From an uncultured Bacteroidales bacterium (GTDB lineage Bacteria > Bacteroidota > Bacteroidia > Bacteroidales > UBA932): a stretch of 22,123 nucleotides of DNA. Below are positions 8,231 to 15,554 of this stretch, piece by piece. Location: assembly GCA_937901105.1 (NCBI GenBank), contig CALCHD010000106.1, positions 1-22,123 of the forward strand. Direction: 5' to 3'. A program made the translations under genes and the position numbers. Position 1 is the first letter of the stretch. Each line of letters starts with the position of its first letter. Under the pieces are notes generated by a model that saw only the letters and a list, made by a program, of their open reading frames with translations, did not search any database and was not told where the DNA came from.

Positions 8231-9150
8231 TTTTCTATAGTTATCAGTTCTGCAATCCGGAGCTTTGCACTCCTGCTTCTTGTGTTTGAGGATATCTCTT
8301 CCTCGGCAGGAAGTATGGGCTTCCTGTTTATTTGGTTAAAAGGAGAGAGGCTCCTTCCGTAAAAATCTTTTGCTTCGTTACCCTGAATATTGCCTGTCTT
8401 TATAAAATTCTTCACCATCCTGTCTTCGAGGGAGTGGTAGGTTATTACCGAAAGCCTCCCTTCAGGCTTCAGGCAGGCCAGTGTTCCGTTGAGGAAATCT
8501 TCCAGCGCCCTCATCTCCATGTTCACCTCAATCCTCAATGCCTGATACAGCTTTGCAAGAAACTTGTGTTCGTTGAAGCTGTTGTAAAGCTTTGCTACCG
8601 CCTTGCTCAAATCTCCTGTTGTCTCTATAGGGGCATTTTCCCTTGCCTTGCAGATCATCTCTGCCGCTTTCCACGGCTTGTCAAGCTCGCCGTATATCTT
8701 GAAGATGTTTGAAAGCTCCTCCTGGGAGTATGTGTTCACCACGTTTGCGGCGCTTTTTCCTCCAAGCTGGTTCATCCTCATGTCCAGCGGAGCATCAAAC
8801 CTGAACGAGAAGCCTCTCTCCCCTGTGTCAAACTGGTGTGAAGAGACTCCAAGGTCTGCAAGAATTCCATCAATCTTCCCGATAAATCCCAACGCCCTTA
8901 CAAAATTCTGTACAAACCTGAAATTGTTGTGCACGAGTATCAGCCTTTTGTCGGCAGGTGCATTCTTGATGGCATCGCTGTCCCTGTCAAAGGCAATAAG
9001 CTTTCCTTTTGGCCCCAGCCTCTCAAGAATCTCGCGGCTGTGTCCGCCTCCGCCAAATGTAGCGTCAACAAAGATTCCGTTCCTGTTCTCCTCAATATTG
9101 AGGGCAGAAACGCTTTCATTCAGCAATACCGGTACGTGATACTCAGACAT
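8227..9150 (-). CDS. rsmH: 16S rRNA (cytosine-1402-N4)-methyltransferase
   Basis: SAM-dependent enzyme that N4-methylates C1402 in the decoding centre of 16S rRNA. The 307-residue protein starts HVPVLLNESV and shows the SAM-binding motif VDATFGGGGHSREIL (about 28-42), AFDRDSDAI, the family signature DGILADLGVSSHQFD with GERGFSFR and PLDMRM, QALRIEVNMEM, and ITYHSLEDRMVKNF near the C-terminus. Length is normal. It follows mraZ after a 30-base gap and overlaps the next gene by 4 bases, the standard mraZ-rsmH head of a dcw operon. Confidence 0.96.
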   Translation of the reverse strand: MSEYHVPVLLNESVSALNIEENRNGIFVDATFGGGGHSREILERLGPKGKLIAFDRDSDAIKNAPADKRLILVHNNFRFVQNFVRALGFIGKIDGILADLGVSSHQFDTGERGFSFRFDAPLDMRMNQLGGKSAANVVNTYSQEELSNIFKIYGELDKPWKAAEMICKARENAPIETTGDLSKAVAKLYNSFNEHKFLAKLYQALRIEVNMEMRALEDFLNGTLACLKPEGRLSVITYHSLEDRMVKNFIKTGNIQGNEAKDFYGRSLSPFNQINRKPILPAEEEISSNTRSRSAKLRIAELITIEK

Positions 9151-9180
9151 TGTGCAGATTTTAAAGGGTTATCTAAAGCC

Positions 9181-9627
9181 TTAACCCAAAATATTCTGGG
9201 CAAGGGTAATGAACTCTTCCGGGCTCATCTGTTTTTTGTTGTACTGTTCTTTGCTCCAGATTTCAATCTTGTGATCGTTTCCAACAAAAATCATCTCCTT
9301 CTGTGCTCCAATGCTGTCTAGTATTTTTTTAGGGATAGAAATTCTGCCAAGCTTTTCATCCGGCTCAACAACCGCCCTGTCTCTCATGTATTCTCTCCAG
9401 AACTCGGCATGCTCCTTCCTGAAGAAGTTAAGTTTTGCCTTAACCTCATTGGATTCCTCCTCCCACTGGCTGTAAGTGTACATCTCAAGGCAGTTCTCAA
9501 ACATGTCCTTCTTTACAACCAGAGCCATGCTCTCTTCACCGGACAGCACAGCCTTGAAGGCAGAGGGAAAAATCATCCTCCCTTTGTCATCAATTTTTAC
9601 GCTGTATTCTCCAATGAATTTTGCCAT
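9181..9627 (-). CDS. mraZ: MraZ, transcriptional regulator of the dcw operon
   Basis: First gene of the division/cell-wall operon. The 148-residue protein has two SpoVT/AbrB-type half-domains, each with the conserved turn: DKGRMIFPSAF (14-24) and EKLGRISIPKKI (91-102). MraZ proteins form ring-like oligomers and bind short direct repeats upstream of their own gene; in studied bacteria they repress or activate the dcw genes. A matching array of three short repeats on a 10-bp period lies about 65 bases upstream (9692-9716). Start chosen at MAKFIGEYSVKID, the usual family N-terminus. Confidence 0.95.
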   Translation of the reverse strand: MAKFIGEYSVKIDDKGRMIFPSAFKAVLSGEESMALVVKKDMFENCLEMYTYSQWEEESNEVKAKLNFFRKEHAEFWREYMRDRAVVEPDEKLGRISIPKKILDSIGAQKEMIFVGNDHKIEIWSKEQYNKKQMSPEEFITLAQNILG

Positions 9628-9664
9628 TTTCCTGTCTAGTTTTTCTATAGATTGACGGTTGTTG

Positions 9665-9698
9665 CAAAATTACAATACTTTTTACAATTTCTTCCAAA
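9665..9698 (-). promoter_or_regulatory. Predicted mraZ/dcw operon promoter (Bacteroidetes type)
   Basis: On the minus strand TAATTTTG (9672-9665) matches the Bacteroidetes -7 consensus TAnnTTTG exactly. A TTTG (9698-9695) stands 22 bases upstream as a -33 element, slightly beyond the usual 19-21. Transcription would start near 9658-9660, giving a leader of about 30 bases before the mraZ ATG. The -33 element overlaps one unit of the TTCCA repeat. A second TAnnTTTG match at 9724-9717 has no partner upstream and is less likely. Confidence 0.55.
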
Positions 9699-9716
9699 AA
9701 TTTCCACAATTTTCCA
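9692..9716 (-). repeat. Three direct repeats on a 10-bp period, candidate MraZ box
   Basis: TTCCA occurs at 9692-9696, 9702-9706 and 9712-9716 on the plus strand, read as TGGAA with exact 10-base spacing on the mraZ strand. Known MraZ sites in other phyla are short G-rich direct repeats (TGGGN with 5-base gaps, so also a 10-bp period) just upstream of mraZ. Spacing, number and place agree; the core is TGGAA rather than TGGGN. Function is inferred. Confidence 0.5.
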
Positions 9717-9809
9717 CAAAATTATCAACATTTTAAAAATGAGCCTTATCTTTACAATCTGAAAGGGGAAAGGGGGAGGGCAAAGTGTAATTTTAAAACC
9801 GTTTCTGAC

Positions 9810-11057
9810 ATGAGATTTTTATTGTTGCTGCTTATTGCAGCTTGTTTCGCAAACTGTTCTGGATCAAAGGATAATGCAGCTGCGCAGGCAGTGGAGGAAG
9901 CTTCTGTAAAGGACTTGAAATATGGAGTGGAGATAGAGAAGTACGACATAGAGCCGGGAATGGTGAAAAAGGGGGATTATTTCGGTACAATAATGGAGGA
10001 TTGCGGGGTTGGTGCAAACAAGGTGCAGCAGATTCTGCAAGCATCAAAAAATGTCTTTGACCTTACCAAAATCAGGCTTGGAAACAGGTATGAAATATTG
10101 AGGGAGAAAGACTCGCTGGCCCAGGCGGCATTTTTTGTGTATGAGCTGGACAATATCAGCACCGTTGTGGTGTCGCTCAAGGACTCGCTATATGCTTACA
10201 ATTGGAAAAAAGAGGTGGTTCCTGTACTGAAGAAAGCGGAGGTTACAATCTCCACTTCCTTGTGGAATGATGTGCAGAAGGCCGGCATTCCGGCGATGAT
10301 GGCCCTCAAGCTCTCCGATGTCTATGACTGTACAATAGATTTCTTTGGCCTCCAGAATGGAGACTCATTTGAGGTTATGTATGAGGAGTTCCAGCATGAG
10401 GGGGAGTATATGGGGCTTGGCAACATATATTACGCTGAATTCATACATGCCGGCAAGCAATATAACGCCATCAGGTTCAATGCCGGTGAGAACAGCAGCA
10501 TGTATTGGAACGAGAAAGGGGAGAGCATGAAGAAGGCATTCCTTAAGGCCCCTCTAAACTTTACCAGAATCAGCTCAAGGTTCACATATGCCCGCAAGCA
10601 CCCGGTATTGAGGATAGTGCGCCCCCATACAGGTGTTGACTACGCTGCTCCTAGCGGCACACCGGTAGTTGCATTGGGTGATGGCGTGGTAACCCACAGA
10701 GGCTGGGCCGGCGGTGGCGGAAATACTATAAAAATCAAGCATCCGGGCAATTATGTAACGTCATATATGCACCTTAAAGGTTATGCCAAAGGTATAGTGA
10801 AAGGGAGCAGGGTAACACGTGGGCAGCTTATCGGCTATGTGGGAAGCACAGGCCTTTCAACAGGTCCGCATCTCGACTTCAGGGTGTACAAGAATGGAAA
10901 GCCTATAGATCCGCTGAAGATGGAGAGCCCAAGTGTGGAGCCGGTATCAAAAGAAAAAATGCCCGAGTTCCTTGCCCAGATGGAAAGATATGCTTTCCAG
11001 ATGGACAGCCTTGGAACAATGGGGCATTTCTACAGATATCTTGATGTCCTTAAATAG
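9810..11057 (+). CDS. M23 family peptidase, predicted lipoprotein
   Basis: Likely envelope lipoprotein with a LytM/M23 zinc endopeptidase domain that would cut peptidoglycan cross-links, or act as a non-catalytic hydrolase regulator. Residues 1-16 are a lipoprotein signal (MRFLLLLLIAACFANC, lipid-carrying Cys16). Residues about 35-245 resemble the LysM/OapA-like N-terminal region of long M23 proteins. The peptidase domain covers about 250-370: RPHTGVDYAAP with His273 and Asp277 (HxxxD), YMHLKG with His321, and TGPHLDFRV with His354. The usual HxH motif reads H354-L-D356, so the second metal ligand is Asp. It is transcribed divergently from mraZ, which suits a wall-remodelling role, and its stop codon abuts that of the converging next gene. 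Confidence 0.9.
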   Translation: MRFLLLLLIAACFANCSGSKDNAAAQAVEEASVKDLKYGVEIEKYDIEPGMVKKGDYFGTIMEDCGVGANKVQQILQASKNVFDLTKIRLGNRYEILREKDSLAQAAFFVYELDNISTVVVSLKDSLYAYNWKKEVVPVLKKAEVTISTSLWNDVQKAGIPAMMALKLSDVYDCTIDFFGLQNGDSFEVMYEEFQHEGEYMGLGNIYYAEFIHAGKQYNAIRFNAGENSSMYWNEKGESMKKAFLKAPLNFTRISSRFTYARKHPVLRIVRPHTGVDYAAPSGTPVVALGDGVVTHRGWAGGGGNTIKIKHPGNYVTSYMHLKGYAKGIVKGSRVTRGQLIGYVGSTGLSTGPHLDFRVYKNGKPIDPLKMESPSVEPVSKEKMPEFLAQMERYAFQMDSLGTMGHFYRYLDVLK

Positions 11058-11693
11058 CTATTTCTTGCGGATAAGGTTCATTCCGTCCCTCAATGGGATA
11101 ATCACATTCTCAACTCTGGGGTCATCTTTCACCATCTGGTTGAACTGTATGATTCCCTGGGTCTGGGCATCTTGCGGAACTGGATCCTGATAAACCTTTC
11201 CATCCCATAATACGTTGTCTGCCAATATGTATCCTCCCGATGGAACCATATCAAAAACAAGTTCATAGTATGCCGGGTACTCCCTCTTGTTGGCATCTAT
11301 GAACACCAGGTCATACATTTTCCCTTCCTGTTTTAGCTTCCCGACAGTCTCTTTGGCATCACCTATGTGCAAAGTAATCTTCTCTGCAAGCCCTGCCTTC
11401 TCGTGAGCCTGGAGGATTAGGTCTTCAAGCTCATCATTGAGTTCGAGTGAATCAAGATGTCCCTCCTCCTTCAGTCCTCTGGCAAGGCAGATTGCGGAAT
11501 ACCCTGTAAATGCCCCTATCTCAAGGATGTCCTTTGGCCGGATCATGGTGCTGATCATTTCAATCAGCTTCCCCTCTACAGGTCCGCACAGCATCCTGGC
11601 ATGGTTTGTCCTCAAGTTTGTCTGCTTCTGCAGCCATTGGAGCACAGGGTCCTGCTCCTGTGAGAAATTAAGAAGATATTCGTTCAAGTTCAT
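11058..11693 (-). CDS. Class I SAM-dependent O-methyltransferase (caffeoyl-CoA type)
   Basis: A 211-residue small-molecule methyltransferase of the YrrM/caffeoyl-CoA O-methyltransferase family. Seen: the SAM-binding motif DILEIGAFTGYSAICLA, an acidic SLELNDEL, a metal-site DLVFIDANKREYPAYYEL and LADNVLWDGKV, where aspartates normally bind a divalent metal. The substrate cannot be told from sequence. The frame is open to a Met at 11738, but that adds 15 residues inside the upstream M16 gene; relatives start near MNLNEYLL, so 11693 is preferred, 11 bases after the M16 stop. The two minus-strand genes probably share a transcript. The stop codon TAG abuts the opposing TAG of the M23 gene. Confidence 0.88.
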   Translation of the reverse strand: MNLNEYLLNFSQEQDPVLQWLQKQTNLRTNHARMLCGPVEGKLIEMISTMIRPKDILEIGAFTGYSAICLARGLKEEGHLDSLELNDELEDLILQAHEKAGLAEKITLHIGDAKETVGKLKQEGKMYDLVFIDANKREYPAYYELVFDMVPSGGYILADNVLWDGKVYQDPVPQDAQTQGIIQFNQMVKDDPRVENVIIPLRDGMNLIRKK

Positions 11694-11704
11694 TTTTTCA
11701 GGTG

Positions 11705-12964
11705 TTAATTGTAAATGAGTGTGCTCATCCTTTCCCATGAAAGGATTTCCCTGGCAGTCTGCTGGAGTTCATCAGCTGTAATTGACTCAATCTTCTGCCT
11801 CATTTGCTCAAACGAGCTTATCCTGCCATATACCAGCAGTGACTTGCCCATTGAAAGGCACTGTGCCTCCGCATTGTCCTGCGCAATGGAGAGCTGTCCA
11901 ATAAGCTGCTTCTTGGCTGCCTTGAGGGCGGTAGGGGAGAGCGGGGTCTCCACCAGCTTATCAAGCTCTTTCTTTATGAGGTTCAAGCATTTGTCAATAT
12001 CGTCCTTGTCGCATCCAAAGTAGATGCTGAAGATTCCTGTATCTGAATACGGGGTATATACGGCCTCCACGTTGTATACCAGGCCGTGCCTTTCCCTCAA
12101 TGACATGTTCAGCCTTGATCCGGATGCCGGTCCTCCAAGGATGTTTGTCAGAAGAGAGAGCTGTATCCGTTTCCCCTCGAATGTGTTGTATGCCCGGCAC
12201 CCTACTATGCAGTGTCCCTGGTGGCTCTTCTTTCCTGCACATTTGTGGAATGGGGCGGCAGGCGGCAACTGACTGTCGGGATTGCTGGCAACGGCTCCAG
12301 AAGAAGGCATTCCCTCTTCAACCACATCAACCTCAATGCCTTCTCCGTAGTATTTGGCTGCAGACTTCTTTACAAGGGATACCACTTTCTCCTTTGATGC
12401 CGATCCCACAACGGTAAACACCATGTTGCCGGGGATGAAGAAGCGCCTGTTGTACTCCTGCATTATCTGCGAGTTTATCTTCTTGAGGGTCTTCTTCTCT
12501 CCAAGTATCTGCATCTGAAGCGGATGTCCTTCAAACAGCAGCTGCTCAAAGTGCTCATATATGCAGTCTGCAGGGATGTCCTTGTATGAAACAATCTCCT
12601 CTACAATCACGTCCCTCTCTTTCTCCAGCTCCTTCTGCGGGAATGTTGAGGTGAAGGCCAGCTCCATAAGCAGGTCTATAGCCTTTGGAAGGTCCTCCCC
12701 AAGAACAGTGGTGTGCAGTACTGTCTCTTCTTTTGTTGTATATGCATTCAGCTCACCTCCAACCTTTTCCAGAGCATTGTTTATGCTGTTGGCCTTCCTC
12801 CTGGCAGTCCCCTTGAAGAACATGTGCTCCGTAAAGTGTGCCAGTCCGTTGTAGGCGGGATCCTCATCTCTTGTGCCGCACTTTGCCGAGAGCGCACAAT
12901 ACGCTACAGGTGAAGAAGTCTGCTTGAATGCTATTCTTAAAATATCCTTTTCTGTACTCTCCAT
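11705..12964 (-). CDS. M16 family zinc metallopeptidase (processing peptidase-like)
   Basis: A 419-residue single-unit pitrilysin/MPP-type peptidase. The inverted zinc motif is intact: HFTEH at 43-47 (His43, Glu46, His47), with the third ligand probably Glu123 in RDVIVEEIVSYKD, 76 residues on, the usual spacing. The second half carries the substrate-contact motif GGPASGSRLNMSLRERHGLVYNV (277-299, quoted in parts: SGSRLNMSLR, GLVYNV). It has no signal peptide, so it appears cytoplasmic. An unusual Ala/Ser/Pro-rich stretch, about residues 219-240, sits between the two halves. It is transcribed divergently from dnaX and followed closely by the O-methyltransferase. Substrate unknown. Confidence 0.9.
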   Translation of the reverse strand: MESTEKDILRIAFKQTSSPVAYCALSAKCGTRDEDPAYNGLAHFTEHMFFKGTARRKANSINNALEKVGGELNAYTTKEETVLHTTVLGEDLPKAIDLLMELAFTSTFPQKELEKERDVIVEEIVSYKDIPADCIYEHFEQLLFEGHPLQMQILGEKKTLKKINSQIMQEYNRRFFIPGNMVFTVVGSASKEKVVSLVKKSAAKYYGEGIEVDVVEEGMPSSGAVASNPDSQLPPAAPFHKCAGKKSHQGHCIVGCRAYNTFEGKRIQLSLLTNILGGPASGSRLNMSLRERHGLVYNVEAVYTPYSDTGIFSIYFGCDKDDIDKCLNLIKKELDKLVETPLSPTALKAAKKQLIGQLSIAQDNAEAQCLSMGKSLLVYGRISSFEQMRQKIESITADELQQTAREILSWERMSTLIYN

Positions 12965-12983
12965 TGCCGTATAAAAATCACTG

Positions 12984-12991
12984 CAAAATTA
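12984..12991 (-). promoter_or_regulatory. Predicted -7 promoter element of the M16 peptidase gene
   Basis: TAATTTTG on the minus strand matches TAnnTTTG; 19 bases separate it from the M16 ATG, giving a leader of about 13-15 bases. No clear -33 TTTG is seen. It stands back-to-back with the dnaX -7 element, 11 bases apart. Confidence 0.45.
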
Positions 12992-13002
12992 GAATATTTT
13001 CT

Positions 13003-13010
13003 TATTTTTG
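13003..13010 (+). promoter_or_regulatory. Predicted -7 promoter element of dnaX; implies leaderless mRNA
   Basis: TATTTTTG fits TAnnTTTG exactly and ends only 6 bases before the dnaX ATG (13017). With the start site usually about 4-8 bases past the element, transcription would begin at or next to the start codon. No convincing -33 element is visible. Confidence 0.45.
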
Positions 13011-13016
13011 TAGATT

Positions 13017-14780
13017 ATGGAGAAATTTATAGTATCGGCACGCAAATACAGGCCCAACAACTTTATGGGGCTTGTAGGACAGGACAGCATAGCTGTAACC
13101 TTAAAGAATTCAATCAAGAGGGAGCAATTGGCCCATGCCTATCTGTTCTGTGGCCCGAGAGGTGTTGGAAAGACCTCCACAGCAAGAATTTTTGCCAAGA
13201 CAATAAACTGCATGAACCCTGGTGCAGACCTTGAGCCATGCGGTGAGTGCGAGTCTTGCCTTTCATTTGCCCAAGGCCGTTCATACTGTATCCATGAGCT
13301 GGATGCCGCATCAAACAACTCTGTAGATGACATAAGGATTCTTACAGAGAAGGTGATGATACCTCCGCAGATAGGCAAGTATAGCGTATACATTATTGAT
13401 GAGGTGCATATGCTCTCGTCTGCTGCGTTCAATGCCTTCCTCAAAACACTGGAAGAGCCGCCTGCACACGCAATTTTTATTCTTGCAACTACAGAGAAGC
13501 ACAAAATCCTCCCGACAATTCTTTCACGCTGCCAGACATACGACTTCAACCGCATATCAGTTGAGGGCATTGTGAAGAACATTTCTTCCATTGCAAAGCA
13601 GGAGGGGGTTAAGATAGACCTCGACTCCCTTCATGTGATAGCACAGAAGGCTGACGGAGCGATGAGGGATGCCCTTACCCTGTTTGACCAGTGTGTGGCA
13701 TTCTGCGGTACGGAAATTGAGTATGCATCCGTAATAAGGAACCTGAATGTACTCGATCACGAGTACTACTTCAATATTATAGAGAGTTCGCTTGTGGGGA
13801 ACTTTGCAAAGTCACTGCTCCTTTTTGATGAAATCCTTTCCAAAGGGTTCAATGCCCTCTATTTTATAAGCGGGCTGGGTTCTCATTTGAGGAACCTTCT
13901 TGTGTGCAAGGATGCCTCTACGGAGAAGCTCCTGGAGATGGCCCCTGCATTGGCCCAAAGATATAAGGACCAGAGCAGCAAGCTCCCTGTGCGCTTCATA
14001 TATGAGGCATTGGGACATACAGCAAAATGCGAGAGTGACTACAAGATGAGCAGCAACCAGAGGCTTCTGGTTGAGTTTTTGCTTGTAAGGCTTTCACAGA
14101 TGAGCCAGGCTGCAGCAGCTCAGTCCGTTCCTGTTCAGGCGGTACAGCCGGCAGCGGCGCATGTGGAGCCTGCCCAGACCCCTGCACCAGCCGCGGAGCA
14201 GGAATCAGCAAAGGCAGTACCTGTGCAGACAGTACAGGCAGAGGAGCAGCCGGCGGCTGCTGAAAAGGCGGTTGAGGAGAAAGTTCAGCAGGAGAAGCCT
14301 GCGGCAGAGAAGATTGTAAAGAAACCTGCCGGCGGAATATCAATCAGCAGCATAATAAAGAAGGCGCAGAATACACCAAAAACAGCACAACAGGAGGTGA
14401 TTACCGCCACTGAACCTGTGACAATGGAGAGGCTTAAGGCGGCGTGGGCAAAAATGGCCGAGACCCAGGTGCAGTATCCAAGGCTTGCCACTGCAATAAA
14501 GCAGACAGAGCCTCTGCTTAAGGATGACAATACTACCGTTGTATTTAAGGTGGGCAACAGTGCACAGCAGAGCTGGATTGAGAAGAACTCGCTTCCGCAG
14601 CTGATTGGATTCCTGCAGAAGGAGCTTGCAAACGGAGATATAAAGATAGTGGTTGAGGTAATTGAGGTGGCGCAGCAGAGCAAGGTGCCGTATACGGCAT
14701 ATGAGAAGGCTGACCAGATGCGCAGAAATTATCCGGAAGTTGTAGAATTGACCAAAGATTTGGATTTAGACATTATATAA
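13017..14780 (+). CDS. dnaX: DNA polymerase III subunit tau/gamma
   Basis: Clamp-loader ATPase subunit of the replicative polymerase. The 587-residue protein has the conserved start EKFIVSARKYRP, Walker A GPRGVGKT (46-53), a four-cysteine zinc module (Cys65, Cys75, Cys78, Cys81), Walker B IIDE (126-129) in VYIIDEVHMLS, sensor-1 LATTEKHK and the arginine-finger motif SRC (170-172). About residues 365-445 form an Ala/Pro/Gln/Glu-rich linker, and the last ~130 residues make a tau-type C-terminal domain. I see no A-rich slippery heptamer of the kind that yields gamma in Escherichia coli, so one product is likely. Next gene lptB begins 3 bases after the stop. Confidence 0.96.
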   Translation: MEKFIVSARKYRPNNFMGLVGQDSIAVTLKNSIKREQLAHAYLFCGPRGVGKTSTARIFAKTINCMNPGADLEPCGECESCLSFAQGRSYCIHELDAASNNSVDDIRILTEKVMIPPQIGKYSVYIIDEVHMLSSAAFNAFLKTLEEPPAHAIFILATTEKHKILPTILSRCQTYDFNRISVEGIVKNISSIAKQEGVKIDLDSLHVIAQKADGAMRDALTLFDQCVAFCGTEIEYASVIRNLNVLDHEYYFNIIESSLVGNFAKSLLLFDEILSKGFNALYFISGLGSHLRNLLVCKDASTEKLLEMAPALAQRYKDQSSKLPVRFIYEALGHTAKCESDYKMSSNQRLLVEFLLVRLSQMSQAAAAQSVPVQAVQPAAAHVEPAQTPAPAAEQESAKAVPVQTVQAEEQPAAAEKAVEEKVQQEKPAAEKIVKKPAGGISISSIIKKAQNTPKTAQQEVITATEPVTMERLKAAWAKMAETQVQYPRLATAIKQTEPLLKDDNTTVVFKVGNSAQQSWIEKNSLPQLIGFLQKELANGDIKIVVEVIEVAQQSKVPYTAYEKADQMRRNYPEVVELTKDLDLDII

Positions 14781-14783
14781 AAT

Positions 14784-15542
14784 ATGCGTTTATATTGTAA
14801 GAACCTTGTAAAGATATATGGTAAGCGCACCGTAGTTAAAGGGGTGTCGTTTGAAGTGAGCCAGGGAGAGATTGTGGGATTGCTGGGGCCTAACGGTGCC
14901 GGCAAGACTACCAGTTTCTATATGATTACAGGATTGATCAAGCCTAATGGCGGACAGATATTCATTGATGATGAGGAGATAACAGATCTTCCTATGTACA
15001 AACGTTCTCAAAAGGGACTTGGTTATCTGGCACAGGAGGCATCTGTGTTCAGGAAAATGAGTGTTGAGGACAATATTATGTCTGTAATGGAGCATACAGA
15101 CCTTACAAAGGAGGAAAGGGAGGAGAGGCTTGAGAACCTGATAGCAGAGTTCAGGCTGGAGAAGGTAAGGAAGAGTCTGGGAATACAGTTGAGCGGTGGA
15201 GAGAGAAGAAGATGCGAGATTGCACGTGCCCTTGCCACTGACCCCAAATTTATACTTTTGGATGAGCCTTTTGCCGGCGTAGACCCAATTGCGGTGGAGG
15301 ATATCCAGCATATCATTGCAAAGCTTAAGAAAAAGAATATTGGAATTATCATTACAGACCATAATGTGCATGAGACCCTGGCAATTACAGACAGGGCTTA
15401 TCTGCAGTACGAGGGAAATATTTTCCAGAGCGGCACTCCAGAGGAACTTGCAAACAACCCTGAGGTGAGGAAACGTTACCTTGGTGAGAACTTTGAGTTG
15501 AGGAAAGCAGTGTTGCGCAAGAGGGATGAAGATGACGAGTAA
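14784..15542 (+). CDS. lptB: LPS export ABC transporter ATP-binding protein
   Basis: Cytoplasmic ATPase of the LptB2FG complex that extracts lipopolysaccharide from the inner membrane and drives it to the outer membrane. The 252-residue protein carries Walker A GPNGAGKT (35-42), Q-loop Gln84 in GYLAQEASVFR (an LptB hallmark), signature LSGGE (136-140) followed by RRRCEIARAL, Walker B FILLDEPFAGVDP (156-168) and switch His193 in TDHNVHETL. The C-terminal extension RKRYLGENFEL is also typical. It lies 3 bases after dnaX and 12 before the next gene, so it is probably co-transcribed with both. Confidence 0.94.
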   Translation: MRLYCKNLVKIYGKRTVVKGVSFEVSQGEIVGLLGPNGAGKTTSFYMITGLIKPNGGQIFIDDEEITDLPMYKRSQKGLGYLAQEASVFRKMSVEDNIMSVMEHTDLTKEEREERLENLIAEFRLEKVRKSLGIQLSGGERRRCEIARALATDPKFILLDEPFAGVDPIAVEDIQHIIAKLKKKNIGIIITDHNVHETLAITDRAYLQYEGNIFQSGTPEELANNPEVRKRYLGENFELRKAVLRKRDEDDE

Positions 15543-15554
15543 ATTGCGTTTATT

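Noticed and set aside
9628..9809. Replication origin in the mraZ upstream region because of DnaA-like boxes
   Set aside because: Too short, no dnaA or dnaN next to it, and boxes are imperfect; kept only as a low-interest alternative.
11694..11738. Upstream O-methyltransferase start adding MGKDEHTHLQ
   Set aside because: It overlaps the M16 gene end; relatives begin near MNLNEYLL. The longer form cannot be fully excluded.
14280..14460. Programmed ribosomal frameshift in dnaX to make a gamma-type product
   Set aside because: No A-AAA-AAG-like slippery heptamer followed by a stem was found in or after the linker region; only short A runs such as caaaaatgg occur.
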